Origin: CAVQBP01 sp963740945
GTDB lineage: Bacteria; Bacteroidota; Ignavibacteria; Ignavibacteriales; Ignavibacteriaceae
Length of the DNA: 64,000 nucleotides
Direction of reading: 5' to 3'
Assembly (NCBI GenBank): GCA_963740945.1
Contig: CAVUGE010000032.1
Location: 1-64,000, forward strand
Numbering within the stretch: position 1 is the stretch's first letter; the number at the start of each line of letters is the position of its first letter. Positions 35,921-45,359 of the stretch are shown here, in pieces. The translations under genes and the position numbers were made by a program. Under the pieces are notes generated by a model that saw nothing but the letters and a program-made list of their open reading frames with translations, was not told where the DNA came from and searched no databases.

Positions 35921-35969
35921 TCAATTGTAAATTATAAATTGTTAATTGTTAATTGTTAATTGTAAATTA
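35921..35969. repeat. Heptamer array TTAATTG between lipM and panB
   Basis: TTAATTG is repeated about four times perfectly, flanked by degenerate copies. It starts directly at the lipM stop and ends four bases before the panB ATG. On the minus strand TAA recurs every seven bases and so occurs in all three frames. Confidence 0.8.
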
Positions 35970-36704
35970 TTAAACAAACTGTGCTTCAATAATATTAAAA
36001 GATTCTTGAAAACCAGCGGTTAATGATTCAGATAAATTTTCATAATTTATATTTTCATTTAAAATCGAAAATAAATCTATAGTCTTTTCCTCTAATTCCG
36101 ATTTAATTAATTGTTTTTCTTCTTCCGGTATTTTCAGATAATTAATAATTGAGGAATGAAATCCGCCGCATAAAATAGATCCATGCTGCAAGATTGAATT
36201 ATTAAATTTACGCTGTGCGCTTCCGGCTAGTTTTTTCCCGTTATATTTCAGTTCACTCTTTGCAGAAGCTGCAAAACAAATTTCACCCTGGTTTTCTTTA
36301 TAAATCTCTTGAAAATCAGGTTGATCTTTTTCTAATTCAACCTTACTCAGTTTTTTATTGAATTTTTCCAGTCCCTTCTTTAAAGCCGAATTTATATCAG
36401 CATACAATTCCTTCGCTGATATATCTGGACTTACAGGATATATTACCGAATAAGTGAGTTCTTCAGCATGCAGAATCGCCCTACCTCCGGTAGGACGTTT
36501 GACTACATCAATTCCGTCTTTTCTCGTTAACCCATAATCAATTATGCTTTCCTTCTGATTGGCTCCTAAAGAAATACAGTAAGGTTCCCACCTGTATAAA
36601 CGAAAAATTGCTTCATCAGGTTCACAGTTCTTCGCCAAATAAAGATCTGTTTCCATATTAAAATATCCGGAATTCAATCCCGAACTTAGAATAATCCATT
36701 TCAT
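35970..36704 (-). CDS. LipM-type octanoyltransferase / lipoate-protein ligase family
   Basis: The 244-residue protein belongs to the BPL/LplA/LipB fold. The motif RRxxGGRA-like (KRPTGGRAILHAEELTYSV) is followed by GEICFAASAKSEL, GKKLAGSAQRK and ILQHGSIL. The cysteine in EICFAAS aligns with the catalytic Cys of Bacillus LipM rather than with LplA ligases, so it probably moves octanoate from ACP to GcvH or E2 domains. A ligase role is the alternative. The start overlaps the lpxA stop by four bases. Substrate octanoyl-ACP comes from the fab operon and GcvP needs lipoyl-GcvH. Confidence 0.82.
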   Translation of the reverse strand: MKWIILSSGLNSGYFNMETDLYLAKNCEPDEAIFRLYRWEPYCISLGANQKESIIDYGLTRKDGIDVVKRPTGGRAILHAEELTYSVIYPVSPDISAKELYADINSALKKGLEKFNKKLSKVELEKDQPDFQEIYKENQGEICFAASAKSELKYNGKKLAGSAQRKFNNSILQHGSILCGGFHSSIINYLKIPEEEKQLIKSELEEKTIDLFSILNENINYENLSESLTAGFQESFNIIEAQFV

Positions 36705-37480
36705 TTCCCTATAATACCCCTTTTACTTTCATTTAAGAAATTTAAAACGTTTTTTATATGAATATTGTCCGTGCCGATTTCGTTAATTATTTTTTCTTTT
36801 GCTTGAGATACATTATACGATTTGTTATAAATAAAACTGTATGCTTTTTTTAGAAGAGCAATATCATCATTAGTAAATCCCCTCCTTCTTAATCCTATTG
36901 AATTTAGACCGGAATATTTCAATGGTTCGCTGGCAGCAAGTATATATGGAGGAACATCCTGTGTTATTCTAAATCCGCCTCCGGTAATTGAATGCCTGCC
37001 GACTTTACAAAATTGATGGACGGGAGTCAATCCTCCTATAATTACATAATCTTCAATCACAACATGTCCCCCTACCTGAACACCGTTAGTTAAAATACAA
37101 TTATCCCCCACGATACAATCATGGGCAACATGTGAATATGCCATCAGATAACAGTTTTTGCCCACACTTGAAAACCCGGTTGATTTGGTCCCCTTGTGCA
37201 GAGTAACAAATTCGCGGATTATAGTATCATCCCCAACAATAAAATTCGTTTTTTCGCCTTGAAAGGTGAGGTCTTGAGGTAGATTGGCAATTGAAACAGA
37301 TTGAGAAATCTTTACACGATTATTTATTCTAGCGCCATCATAAATAATTGAATAGGGTCCGATATAACAATCATCCCCGATTTCTACATCCCCTTCAATT
37401 ATTACATAAGGAGCAATTTCAATATTATCCCCTAGTATTGCTCTACTATTTACTATAGCTGTCGGATGTATTTTGCTCAT
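36701..37480 (-). CDS. lpxA: UDP-GlcNAc acyltransferase
   Basis: This 259-residue left-handed beta-helix protein has hexapeptide repeats from residue 5 to about 190 and a helical C-terminus. The catalytic histidine lies in YSHVAHDCIVG, and the acyl-chain ruler region includes HQFCKVGRHS. It starts lipid A synthesis by moving a 3-hydroxyacyl chain to UDP-GlcNAc. It lies eight bases after lpxC-fabZ and overlaps lipM by four bases, so the genes are co-transcribed. ATG at 37480. Confidence 0.96.
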   Translation of the reverse strand: MSKIHPTAIVNSRAILGDNIEIAPYVIIEGDVEIGDDCYIGPYSIIYDGARINNRVKISQSVSIANLPQDLTFQGEKTNFIVGDDTIIREFVTLHKGTKSTGFSSVGKNCYLMAYSHVAHDCIVGDNCILTNGVQVGGHVVIEDYVIIGGLTPVHQFCKVGRHSITGGGFRITQDVPPYILAASEPLKYSGLNSIGLRRRGFTNDDIALLKKAYSFIYNKSYNVSQAKEKIINEIGTDNIHIKNVLNFLNESKRGIIGK

Positions 37481-37488
37481 TTATTTTA

Positions 37489-38898
37489 TTAATTTAAACT
37501 ATTGTCACGGTCCACTACCCCTGCCATAAAATCAGCTTCAGCAACAAGTATATCGTTAACAAATGCTTTCCCTTTCATCATAAAGACTTTACTTCTTTTA
37601 TTCACTAACTCCACTTCAAGAAACAGCTGGTCTCCAGGAACAACAGGTTTTCTAAATTTAACATTATTCATCTGCATAAAATAAACTAATTTCTCTTCAA
37701 AATTCGGGAGTGAATTCAGAATTAAAATCCCGCTAGTTTGTGCCATTGCTTCAATTATTAAAACACCCGGCATAATCGGCTGACCCGGAAAATGACCAAC
37801 GAAAAAAGGTTCATTAATACTAACTGATTTTACTCCAACAACCTTTTTCTCAAGCTCCAACTGAATAATTTTATCAACCATTAAGAACGGATACCTATGC
37901 GGTAAAATCCTTTGAATTGCATTCACATCGAGAACCACACCTTCTTTTTTAACAAACTGAAACTTCTTGACAAGCTTTTTCTGCTGGTATAACTTTCTAA
38001 CCTGTTTTGCAAATTCAACATTTGATTTGTGTCCGGGCCGTGCAGCTAAAATTTGTGCTTTTATCGGTGCACCAATTAAAGCCAGATCTCCAATTAAATC
38101 CAGCAGCTTATGCCTGACTGGTTCATTTTTAAACCTTAATTCCTTATTATTTAATATACCATTATCACCTAAGGTTATCTTTTCTTTAACTCCGATTTTT
38201 TTTCTAATCTGCTCCAGTTCATCATCCGAAGCTTCTCTATCGACAATAACAACTGCATTATCAATATCCCCCCCTTTAATTAATCCGTTATTAGCTAATG
38301 ATTCAACTTCGCTTAAAAAACAGAATGTTCTGGAAGGAGCAAATTCAGTTACAAACTCTTTTTCCAGATCAAATAAACCCGTATGCTGGCTTCCCAATGC
38401 TGGGTTCTGATAGTCAACCATTACAGTTACACGGTAGCCGTCGAGGGGAAGAGCAACTATATCAACCTGCTTATCCTCTTCATGGTATATTACAGTTTCA
38501 TCAATTATTAAATAATCTTTAGGTGCCTGCTGCTGAACAAATCCCGCTTCTTTTAAAATTTCAACATAAGGGATAGCGCTTCCATCTCCAACAGGAGGTT
38601 CAACCCCGTTTAATTCAATAGTTATATTATCAATCTGCAGACCTACAACTGCTGCCAGAACATGTTCAACAGTATGAACTTTTGCCTCCCCAATCCCCAG
38701 AGTAGTTCCTCTTGACATATCAATTACATTATCCGCAATTGCAGGTATTTCCGGTCTGCCGCCGAGATCAACTCTTATAAACCTTATCCCGTAATTTTCC
38801 TGTGCCGGTTTAAATGTCATTGTACATTTTTCTCCGGTGTGTAAGCCCACTCCGGAAATTGAGACCGGGTTTAATATAGTCCTTTGTAATTCTAACAT
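37489..38898 (-). CDS. lpxC/fabZ: Bifunctional UDP-3-O-acyl-GlcNAc deacetylase / 3-hydroxyacyl-ACP dehydratase
   Basis: A 469-residue fusion. The N-terminal LpxC part (about 1-310) shows SGVGLHTGE, the zinc motif VHTVEHVLAA and HKLLDLIGDLALIG. The C-terminal FabZ hot-dog part (about 325-465) shows LPHRYPFLMVD with the catalytic His and GHFPGQPIMPG followed by the catalytic Glu in IEAMAQ. LpxC commits sugar to lipid A and FabZ dehydrates 3-hydroxyacyl-ACP, so the fusion joins the two branches that compete for 3-hydroxyacyl-ACP. The fusion is typical of Bacteroidota and relatives and supports the group assignment. Confidence 0.97.
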   Translation of the reverse strand: MLELQRTILNPVSISGVGLHTGEKCTMTFKPAQENYGIRFIRVDLGGRPEIPAIADNVIDMSRGTTLGIGEAKVHTVEHVLAAVVGLQIDNITIELNGVEPPVGDGSAIPYVEILKEAGFVQQQAPKDYLIIDETVIYHEEDKQVDIVALPLDGYRVTVMVDYQNPALGSQHTGLFDLEKEFVTEFAPSRTFCFLSEVESLANNGLIKGGDIDNAVVIVDREASDDELEQIRKKIGVKEKITLGDNGILNNKELRFKNEPVRHKLLDLIGDLALIGAPIKAQILAARPGHKSNVEFAKQVRKLYQQKKLVKKFQFVKKEGVVLDVNAIQRILPHRYPFLMVDKIIQLELEKKVVGVKSVSINEPFFVGHFPGQPIMPGVLIIEAMAQTSGILILNSLPNFEEKLVYFMQMNNVKFRKPVVPGDQLFLEVELVNKRSKVFMMKGKAFVNDILVAEADFMAGVVDRDNSLN

Positions 38899-39455
38899 TT
38901 GTCCTTCCTAAATGTGTTATTAAAATTCAGTCTATTTATTGCAGATTTTATTAAGCCGGATTGCTTACGCTAAAATTAAAATAGTTTATGCGGCAACTTC
39001 AGCATAAAGTCGGGCTTAAAATAGTAAGTTGAGGTATGAAATTCAATTAAAATGAAATGGTTGAGAGGTATTATTACAAATTAAATCAACAAATCATGTA
39101 ATTATTATAAGGCTGTCCAAATAGTAACAGTTCATTCCTTTATGAGAATCGCCATTAAAATAATTTTAGACACAGAAGGTGCAATATTATATTTGAACCC
39201 CGAAGGTGTGATATTATTATAGAAAATATAAAAACAGTAATATTCTAACCTCGAAGGGGTGAAATATAATTATTGAGATCCTTAATCCCTAATTTATAAT
39301 TTTTAAGAATACCGGGAAAAAAACACCGAAGGTGTGGGATTATTTTTGAACACCGAAGGTGTGATATTATTATAGAAAATATAAAAGCAGCAATGTTCGA
39401 AATAAATAATTATTGAGCTTATTCCTTCACAAACAAATTAACAAATTTGATTAGG
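38899..39455. repeat. Intergenic region with ACACC/GGTGT hairpin repeats
   Basis: From 39170 to 39415 there are at least five small hairpins. Perfect ACACC-GAA-GGTGT copies lie near 39326 and 39350; variants include ACCTC-GAA-GGGGT near 39253 and ACCCC-GAA-GGTGT near 39197. Two carry the tail GATATTATTATAGAAAATAT. Bases 38899-39169 should hold the lpxC promoter; nothing else is recognised there. Confidence 0.8.
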
Positions 39456-40502
39456 CTATTTATTCTTTTCTATTAATTCTTTTAAAGCTTTTATTTGCTC
39501 TTCAAGCTCTTTTATTTTATCGGCATATTGAGGTAGTCTTCTAAAATGTGCTTCTAATTTTAAAGCAGTTTTTATATCTTTTGCCGGATAGCCGAAATAA
39601 GAACCGGCTTGCTTTATATTAGTTGAGATACCGGATTTTGCATAAAGGATTACATTATCAGCAATTTCAATATGGCCTGCAAGACCTACCTGGCCTGCAA
39701 GCAGGACATGCTTTCCTATCTTAGTACTCCCCGATATCCCCGTTTGAGATGCTACTGCCGAATCTTCACCGATACTAACATTATGAGCAATTTGGACAAG
39801 GTTATCTATTTTAACACCCCGCTTTAATATAGTCGACCCTAATGCGGCACGATCAATTGAAACATTTGAACCAATTTCAACATCATCTTCTAAAACAACA
39901 TTTCCAATCTGCGGGATCTTTATAAATGCTCCCTTTTCATCGTTGTAATAACCAAATCCATCTGAACCAATTACCGAGTTTGCATGAATGATTACCCTCT
40001 CGCCTAACTTACAATTCTCTCTAATACTAACATTCTGATAAATTACAGATCCGCTGCCTATATCCACATTTTCCAAAATTACCGTATTATGAAAAATTTT
40101 AACATTATCTCCAATTTTACAGCCTGAGGAGATAACAACATTTTTCCCAATCGCTGTATTGCTGCCGGGTTTAACAGACGGATCTATATAAGCTGATTCA
40201 TCTATACCCTCAAGCTTCAACTGCTGGGTAAAAAATTTAGTTATAATTCTGGCAAAAGCTTTGTCTGGTTCCGGAACTTCGATATAAATTATATCGTTTC
40301 TTGTTTTTTTGAATTCAGGTTTAACAATTATGGCAGTAGCTTTTGTTGAATGAAAATATTTTTCGTATGAAGGATTATATAAGAATGTCAGATCCCCCTG
40401 CACAGCTTCTTCAATTTTTGCAACATTAATTATCTTTTCTTTTTCATTCCCCGTAATTTTACCTTCAACAAAACCGGCAATTTCTTCAATCGTTAAATTC
40501 AT
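39456..40502 (-). CDS. lpxD: UDP-3-O-(3-hydroxyacyl)glucosamine N-acyltransferase
   Basis: The 348-residue protein has an N-terminal uridine-binding domain (about 1-100), a left-handed beta-helix of hexapeptide repeats (about 105-310) and a C-terminal helix that includes a short coiled coil (ELEEQIKALKELIEK). The catalytic histidine is in VQIAHNVSIGEDS. It adds the second hydroxyacyl chain in lipid A synthesis, after LpxA and LpxC. It follows the second ompH gene by four bases. ATG at 40502. Confidence 0.96.
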   Translation of the reverse strand: MNLTIEEIAGFVEGKITGNEKEKIINVAKIEEAVQGDLTFLYNPSYEKYFHSTKATAIIVKPEFKKTRNDIIYIEVPEPDKAFARIITKFFTQQLKLEGIDESAYIDPSVKPGSNTAIGKNVVISSGCKIGDNVKIFHNTVILENVDIGSGSVIYQNVSIRENCKLGERVIIHANSVIGSDGFGYYNDEKGAFIKIPQIGNVVLEDDVEIGSNVSIDRAALGSTILKRGVKIDNLVQIAHNVSIGEDSAVASQTGISGSTKIGKHVLLAGQVGLAGHIEIADNVILYAKSGISTNIKQAGSYFGYPAKDIKTALKLEAHFRRLPQYADKIKELEEQIKALKELIEKNK

Positions 40503-40506
40503 TAAG

Positions 40507-41025
40507 TTACTTTAAATTTAGTTTATTCATTACTCTTGGCGTAATATCGTACTGCTCTTTAGCATATAGAAGCATTACATCCCCGCTCTTATCAAAGACA
40601 AAATCAAGATCATCTTCCTTTGCAACATCCTGTATGGCGTTAAAAATTTTATTTTGTACAGGCTTCATCACTTCATCCTGTTTCTGAAACAGTTCACCAT
40701 TAGTTCCGAATTTTTTTTCTCTATAATCAGTAATCTGCTGTTCGAGCTTTACTAGTTCGGTTTCCATATCCGAACGCGTTTGTTCTGTCATTATCAGTTT
40801 CCTTTTCTGATAATCATCATATTTTGTCTGCCATTGGCTTTGCATATCTTTAAGCTCTTTCTGCCAGCCCTGTATTAGACCATCTAATTTTTGTTTGGCA
40901 TCCTGAGCATCGGGAAGATTATCCATTATAGTGTTTGAATCCACATAACCTACCTTTAATTGCGCAAGGGAATCAGCGGCAAAAATAAACAAACCAGCAA
41001 AAAGAATAATAATAAATTTCTTCAT
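40507..41025 (-). CDS. OmpH/Skp family periplasmic chaperone, second copy
   Basis: ATG 41025 preceded by GGAAATTAGT gives 172 residues (MKKFIIILFAG), with a signal peptide to about residue 20. The rest is a long charged helix pair of the Skp type (about 45-120), opened by KVGYVDSNTIMDNLPDAQ and closed by FVFDKSGDVMLLYA. Skp proteins hold unfolded outer-membrane proteins on their way to BamA. It is a paralogue of the gene upstream. A ~240-base gap containing a palindrome-bounded element separates the two. Confidence 0.9.
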   Translation of the reverse strand: MKKFIIILFAGLFIFAADSLAQLKVGYVDSNTIMDNLPDAQDAKQKLDGLIQGWQKELKDMQSQWQTKYDDYQKRKLIMTEQTRSDMETELVKLEQQITDYREKKFGTNGELFQKQDEVMKPVQNKIFNAIQDVAKEDDLDFVFDKSGDVMLLYAKEQYDITPRVMNKLNLK

Positions 41026-41163
41026 ACTAATTTCCAAATGCTAAAATTTTTTATAAGGGAAAACTTATTTAGACTGAAGTTTAAGTTAAAAACCTTTTCG
41101 ACAAAACTGCAATACAGAATATAATCCATGCTGCGATTTATCCGAAAGTTCAAAAACAGATAT

Positions 41164-41230
41164 AAAGATGACATCTTTTAAAAAAATCATTTTTACTTTT
41201 TTATTAAAATGTAAGTAAGATGTCATCTTT
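41164..41230. repeat. Shortened palindrome-bounded element
   Basis: AAAGATGACATCTTT at 41164-41178 and a slightly altered TAAGATGTCATCTTT at 41216-41230 are 52 bases apart from start to start, with the right flank TCAAATACT. It is a shorter member of the family at 18904 and 33461. Confidence 0.8.
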
Positions 41231-41268
41231 CAAATACTAAATTCTGCAAAACTTCAGTTCCTTAAGAA

Positions 41269-41805
41269 TTATTTTATAACTCCTCTTTTCAGCATATCAA
41301 GGATCTGGTATGTAAGATCGAATGAGGGATCTGCATACAAAAGGACAACATCGCCTGCTTTATCAAAAACAAACTTCATCCCTTCTTTTTTTGCTATTTC
41401 TTCAATCGCATTAAAGATCTTTTTCTTTACCGGAGCAAAAATCTCTTCATTTTTTTTATAAATTTCACCGGTTTGCTGAGCAAACTTATCTTTTCTAAAG
41501 TTTTCCATTACCTGTTGTTTTTCAACTAGATCCTGCTGAGCAGCAGTTTTCTTAGTTTCGGTCATTGTGTTGGCCTGCTTCTGATAATTCTCATAAGACT
41601 GCTGTAAATCTTTGTTCATACTGTCAAGCTGTGTAGTCCATTGATTAGTTAACGCATCAAGCTGCCCCTGTGCCTTAATAGCCTCAGGCAATTGAGTTAA
41701 AATTACCTGTGAATCAACATAACCGATTTTTTGGGGTGCTTCCTGTCCAAATACAAACCCGCAGCTTAAAAACAGGATTGAAAGGAATAAAAAATTTTTC
41801 TTCAC
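41269..41805 (-). CDS. OmpH/Skp family periplasmic chaperone, first copy
   Basis: The likely start is GTG at 41805, with AAGAGG eight bases upstream, giving 178 residues with a clean signal peptide (KKNFLFLSILFLSCGFVFGQ). Longer frames from 41880 run back into the end of bamA and would hide the signal. The Skp-type helical tentacles (about 45-130) are rich in Q and K, and KIGYVDSQVILTQLPEA and FVFDKAGDVVLLYA match its neighbour. It directly follows bamA, as in many Bacteroidota, and should escort outer-membrane proteins. Confidence 0.9.
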   Translation of the reverse strand: MKKNFLFLSILFLSCGFVFGQEAPQKIGYVDSQVILTQLPEAIKAQGQLDALTNQWTTQLDSMNKDLQQSYENYQKQANTMTETKKTAAQQDLVEKQQVMENFRKDKFAQQTGEIYKKNEEIFAPVKKKIFNAIEEIAKKEGMKFVFDKAGDVVLLYADPSFDLTYQILDMLKRGVIK

Positions 41806-41843
41806 TATTACTACCTCTTCTTTATTTAAAAAAATGAAATTAA

Positions 41844-44351
41844 TTAAAATCCTTTTCCGAATTGGAAATGGAAAAGCCATGATGGATTCTGTCCGTCTAC
41901 AGCTTTTCGATCAAAACCATACCCAAGATCAAATCCAATAAGACCAATAGGATTGATTAAAATTCTAGCTCCAAAACCAGCCGATCTTCTAAGGTTAAAA
42001 ATATCAGTTTTATCAAAGTTTTCAAAAACATTTCCCGCTTCGACAAAAGCTAAAACATAAAGCGGCATCGGCTCCAGCGTTACTGCAAATCTCAATTCCA
42101 TAGTATATCTTTCCATTACCCTTCCTCCTAATACGTTGCCTGCACTGTTCCTTGGACCAATACTCTGGTCTTCATACCCTCTTAATGGTTCGGTGGCAAT
42201 TATAAGCCCGTTCCCTCCCATAAAAAATTTATCGTAGGGGTTAATTTTTGTTTTCGTAGCTTCATTTAACTCCTGAAGATAACCTAAATTAGCAATCGTA
42301 TAGAGTGCGATACGATTGGAATTAAATAATCTTTTATACCATTCCGACGTAAAACCTAATTTATAATAGTCAACATCTCCTGGAAGGAAGGGTCCTCCGG
42401 ATAATTCTCCGGAAATAACCAGGCTTGAACCCTTAGATGGAAATATCGGGTTATCTATATCTTTTCTTGAAATTGTAGCTCCTAATGTATACTGATGACT
42501 TATACCTTCAGGATAATAACCTAACCCATTTAGAACATTATTATATTGGTATCTGAAATATCCCTGTACATTAAAAAAGTCATCTGGCCATTTTAACCTT
42601 CTTCCAAGCCTGATTGTTCCGCCTGATTGGCGCAAATCAAAATTATATTGTTCCCTTGTATCAAATACCTCAAATCCTAATAAAGTAGGAGTATTAAACA
42701 ACCATGGTTCGGTAAATCCTAATGTAAAAGTTCTATAAAGACTGCCGACTCCAAATTGCCAGTTAAAACTTAATATCTGCCCGCCGCCGAGAGAAAACGG
42801 CTTGTCTATGGCAAAATTACTCAGTGTAACACCAACAGCACCGCTGAACCCGAATGAGCCGCTGTAGCCAACGGAAGCATTTAAATAATCACTCGATTTC
42901 TCTTCTACACTAAATGAAACATTTACGCTACTGTCGTTAACCAGTTTATAATTTACGGCATCCTGCCCGTAAAGCTTTTCAACATTAAAATATTTTAGGT
43001 TTGCTAACTGCTGGATACTCCTTATTAAGAGTGCCCTATTAAAATAATCTCCGGGTACGCTGTAAAGTTCTCTCCGAATAACTTTATCCTTGGTTTTATC
43101 ATTACCAAGTATGTCTACCCTGCCTATTTTAAATTGATTCTTTTCTTCTATTTTAATATCAATGTCTAAGGAATCTTTTCCGATTTTATTTTCGGATTCA
43201 TCTAGATTGAAAGTTAAATAGCCGTTATCAAGATATAATGAGGTTACATCTGTCTGGTTTTCATTACCTCTCAGGTTTCTCTCAAATTTTTCATAATTAA
43301 AAATATCCCCTTTGTTAAATCCTAATCTTTCGGAAAGAACGGCATCCGGATAAATAGTATTCCCTTCCCAAACAATATTTCTAACTTTATATTGAGGTCC
43401 TTCATATACTTTAATAAGTATTGTCAGATCTTTTTTATCGTTTGAATATATTAACGAATCGGACATGATCTCAGCATCTCTATATCCGTTTTTCAAATAA
43501 AAATCACGGATAGATTTCTTATCCTTTTCAAATTTTTCTTTGTCAAATTTTGCACTATTCCAGAATTTCCACCATTTGGCTTCGGATATTTCATCCATCG
43601 CTCCCTTAAGATCATCCCCTTCAAAAGCTTTATTTCCTTCAAATTCAATATGCCTTACGGTTACCCGTTGATTTTCCTGAATTTCTATTTTGAGAAGTAT
43701 TCTATCTTTGATTCTCGGAATTAAATTATATTGTGAAACTTCTTCCCTGTCATAGTCCAATTTATATTCATCCGATAAATCTTTTTCATTCCGCCAGGTA
43801 ACAGTTATGTTATCTTCGGAAGTATCGGCAGTGAAAAAAGTATAATATTTCGGCGTAACTTCAGCATTTAAATAACCGTCATCAGCATACATTTTTAGGA
43901 TTCTCTGCTTCAGGTTATTCACTTCTTCAGGTGTGAGGATTTGTCCTCTCCCAAAATGAATTTTTTCTTCAATATCACTCGTACTTAATTCATCATTCCC
44001 TTCGATAACCGTCTTTTCTATTCGGGGATATTCGATAACCTTGATCGTTATAAATATACCGTCGCCTACTTTTTTATCTTCAAGTATCTGGACATCGGAA
44101 AAAATATTCAGATTCCTTAAGTTTTTAATAGCATTCAGAGTCTGATCACCTGGGATCTGAATTTCATCACCTACCTTTAAACCGCTGTTATTGATAACAG
44201 TATTTGCATCTGCAGTTTTATTACCTTCTACAGAAATACCTAATATTTTGTATGTAACCGGATTAACCTGTGCGGAAACAACAGAACAAAAGATAAATGG
44301 TATTAGGAAAATTAGAAATTTATATTGTCTCTTTAGAGAGGCCTGAAACAT
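41844..44351 (-). CDS. bamA: Outer-membrane protein assembly factor BamA
   Basis: The 835-residue protein has a signal peptide (about 8-28), five POTRA domains (about 30-440) recognisable by repeats of the type VEGNKTADANTVI, IEGNDELSTSDIEEKI, FEGNKAFEGDDLK, WEGNTIYPDAVLSERL and ILGNDKTKDKVIRREL, and a C-terminal 16-stranded barrel ending in FHFQFGKGF. The terminal phenylalanine is the usual targeting signal. It inserts barrel proteins in the outer membrane. The ATG at 44351 lies inside uppS, a 32-base overlap; a later start cannot be excluded. Confidence 0.95.
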   Translation of the reverse strand: MFQASLKRQYKFLIFLIPFIFCSVVSAQVNPVTYKILGISVEGNKTADANTVINNSGLKVGDEIQIPGDQTLNAIKNLRNLNIFSDVQILEDKKVGDGIFITIKVIEYPRIEKTVIEGNDELSTSDIEEKIHFGRGQILTPEEVNNLKQRILKMYADDGYLNAEVTPKYYTFFTADTSEDNITVTWRNEKDLSDEYKLDYDREEVSQYNLIPRIKDRILLKIEIQENQRVTVRHIEFEGNKAFEGDDLKGAMDEISEAKWWKFWNSAKFDKEKFEKDKKSIRDFYLKNGYRDAEIMSDSLIYSNDKKDLTILIKVYEGPQYKVRNIVWEGNTIYPDAVLSERLGFNKGDIFNYEKFERNLRGNENQTDVTSLYLDNGYLTFNLDESENKIGKDSLDIDIKIEEKNQFKIGRVDILGNDKTKDKVIRRELYSVPGDYFNRALLIRSIQQLANLKYFNVEKLYGQDAVNYKLVNDSSVNVSFSVEEKSSDYLNASVGYSGSFGFSGAVGVTLSNFAIDKPFSLGGGQILSFNWQFGVGSLYRTFTLGFTEPWLFNTPTLLGFEVFDTREQYNFDLRQSGGTIRLGRRLKWPDDFFNVQGYFRYQYNNVLNGLGYYPEGISHQYTLGATISRKDIDNPIFPSKGSSLVISGELSGGPFLPGDVDYYKLGFTSEWYKRLFNSNRIALYTIANLGYLQELNEATKTKINPYDKFFMGGNGLIIATEPLRGYEDQSIGPRNSAGNVLGGRVMERYTMELRFAVTLEPMPLYVLAFVEAGNVFENFDKTDIFNLRRSAGFGARILINPIGLIGFDLGYGFDRKAVDGQNPSWLFHFQFGKGF

Positions 44352-45141
44352 TCTTTAAACCTTTTTTATTTTTTTGGATTTGTTCACTGACTTTGCCGAA
44401 CCTTCGCTCCCTTCCCTGAAAATTCTTGATAGCCTGGTATAAATCTTTTCTTTTAAATTCCGGCCAGTAAACATCAGAGATAAAAAATTCAGTGTAAGCT
44501 ATCTGCCATAATAAGAAATTACTTACGCGGAATTCCCCGCTTGTTCTAATTAATAAGTCTGGATCAGGAATATTTTTGGTATCTAAATAACTGGATACAC
44601 TTTCTTCACTTATATCATCAGCTTTTAAATTACCATCTGCAACTTGCAGTGATATATCCTTAATGGCTTTCAGAAGCTCCCATCTTCCGCTGTAGCTGAG
44701 TGCCAAATTCAAAGTCATTTTTTTATTATTTCTTGTTTTTTGTATTGAATCATGCAATTCATTCTGAACCTCTATGGGAAGCGCTCCCATATTTCCAATT
44801 GTAGTTAATTTTACATCATTTTCATTCAATTCATTTACTTCTTTTCTAAGTGTCCTTACCAGCAGCTGCATGAGAGTGGATACTTCATCCTTCGGCCGAT
44901 TCCAATTTTCAGTTGAAAATGTATATAACGTTAAATACTTAACACCAATTTGAGCACAGGCCTTAACCATATCTTTAACCGTATCAACACCTCTTTTATG
45001 TCCAGCCGCTCTCGGAAGACCCCTTTTCCTCGCCCACCTGCCGTTCCCGTCCATTATTATTGCAATATGAATAGGAATTTCCCCCGATTTTTTGAGCTCA
45101 CTTTGAAGTTTTTCATCGGATGCTGTTTCTACTTTACCCAA
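44320..45141 (-). CDS. uppS: Isoprenyl (undecaprenyl) diphosphate synthase
   Basis: The 273-residue protein carries the Z-prenyltransferase motifs HIAIIMDGNGRWARKRG (catalytic Asp), GHKRGVDTV, TLYTFSTENWNRP and the C-terminal LLIRTSGEFRVSNFLLWQIAYTE region. It makes the C55 lipid carrier for peptidoglycan and LPS. Starting at TTG 45141 gives the observed N-terminus; no ATG lies before the active site. It is the first gene of the uppS-bamA-ompH-lpx cluster. Confidence 0.95.
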   Translation of the reverse strand: MGKVETASDEKLQSELKKSGEIPIHIAIIMDGNGRWARKRGLPRAAGHKRGVDTVKDMVKACAQIGVKYLTLYTFSTENWNRPKDEVSTLMQLLVRTLRKEVNELNENDVKLTTIGNMGALPIEVQNELHDSIQKTRNNKKMTLNLALSYSGRWELLKAIKDISLQVADGNLKADDISEESVSSYLDTKNIPDPDLLIRTSGEFRVSNFLLWQIAYTEFFISDVYWPEFKRKDLYQAIKNFQGRERRFGKVSEQIQKNKKGLKNVSGLSKETI

Positions 45142-45290
45142 ATTCTATCCCGAAATTGATAAAACATGTAAAATTACCCTTATGTAAATTTAATGTCAAG
45201 ATATTGACAATATTCTATAAATATAATAATGTAAAAATAGCAAAGAGTAATTTCATAATAAAAGGTAAAAACAAGGTGGGATTAAGACAG

Positions 45291-45340
45291 AGATCGGAAT
45301 ATCAGAAGTCAAAATCAGGATATCAGAAGTCAGGCTCACA
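45291..45340. repeat. Short array with TCAGAAGTC words
   Basis: ATATCAGAAGTCA appears twice with similar text between (AGATCGGAAT, AATCAGGA). It lies about 20 bases after the last gene of the lexA operon. The word is the complement of GACTTCTGA found in the array at 62150-62220. Confidence 0.5.
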
Positions 45341-45359
45341 TTAGAAGTAGACCTCACCT

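Noticed and set aside
45120..45344. 74-codon plus-strand frame after uppS start
   Set aside because: Repeat-derived C-terminal part (YQKSKSGYQKS) and no ribosome site.
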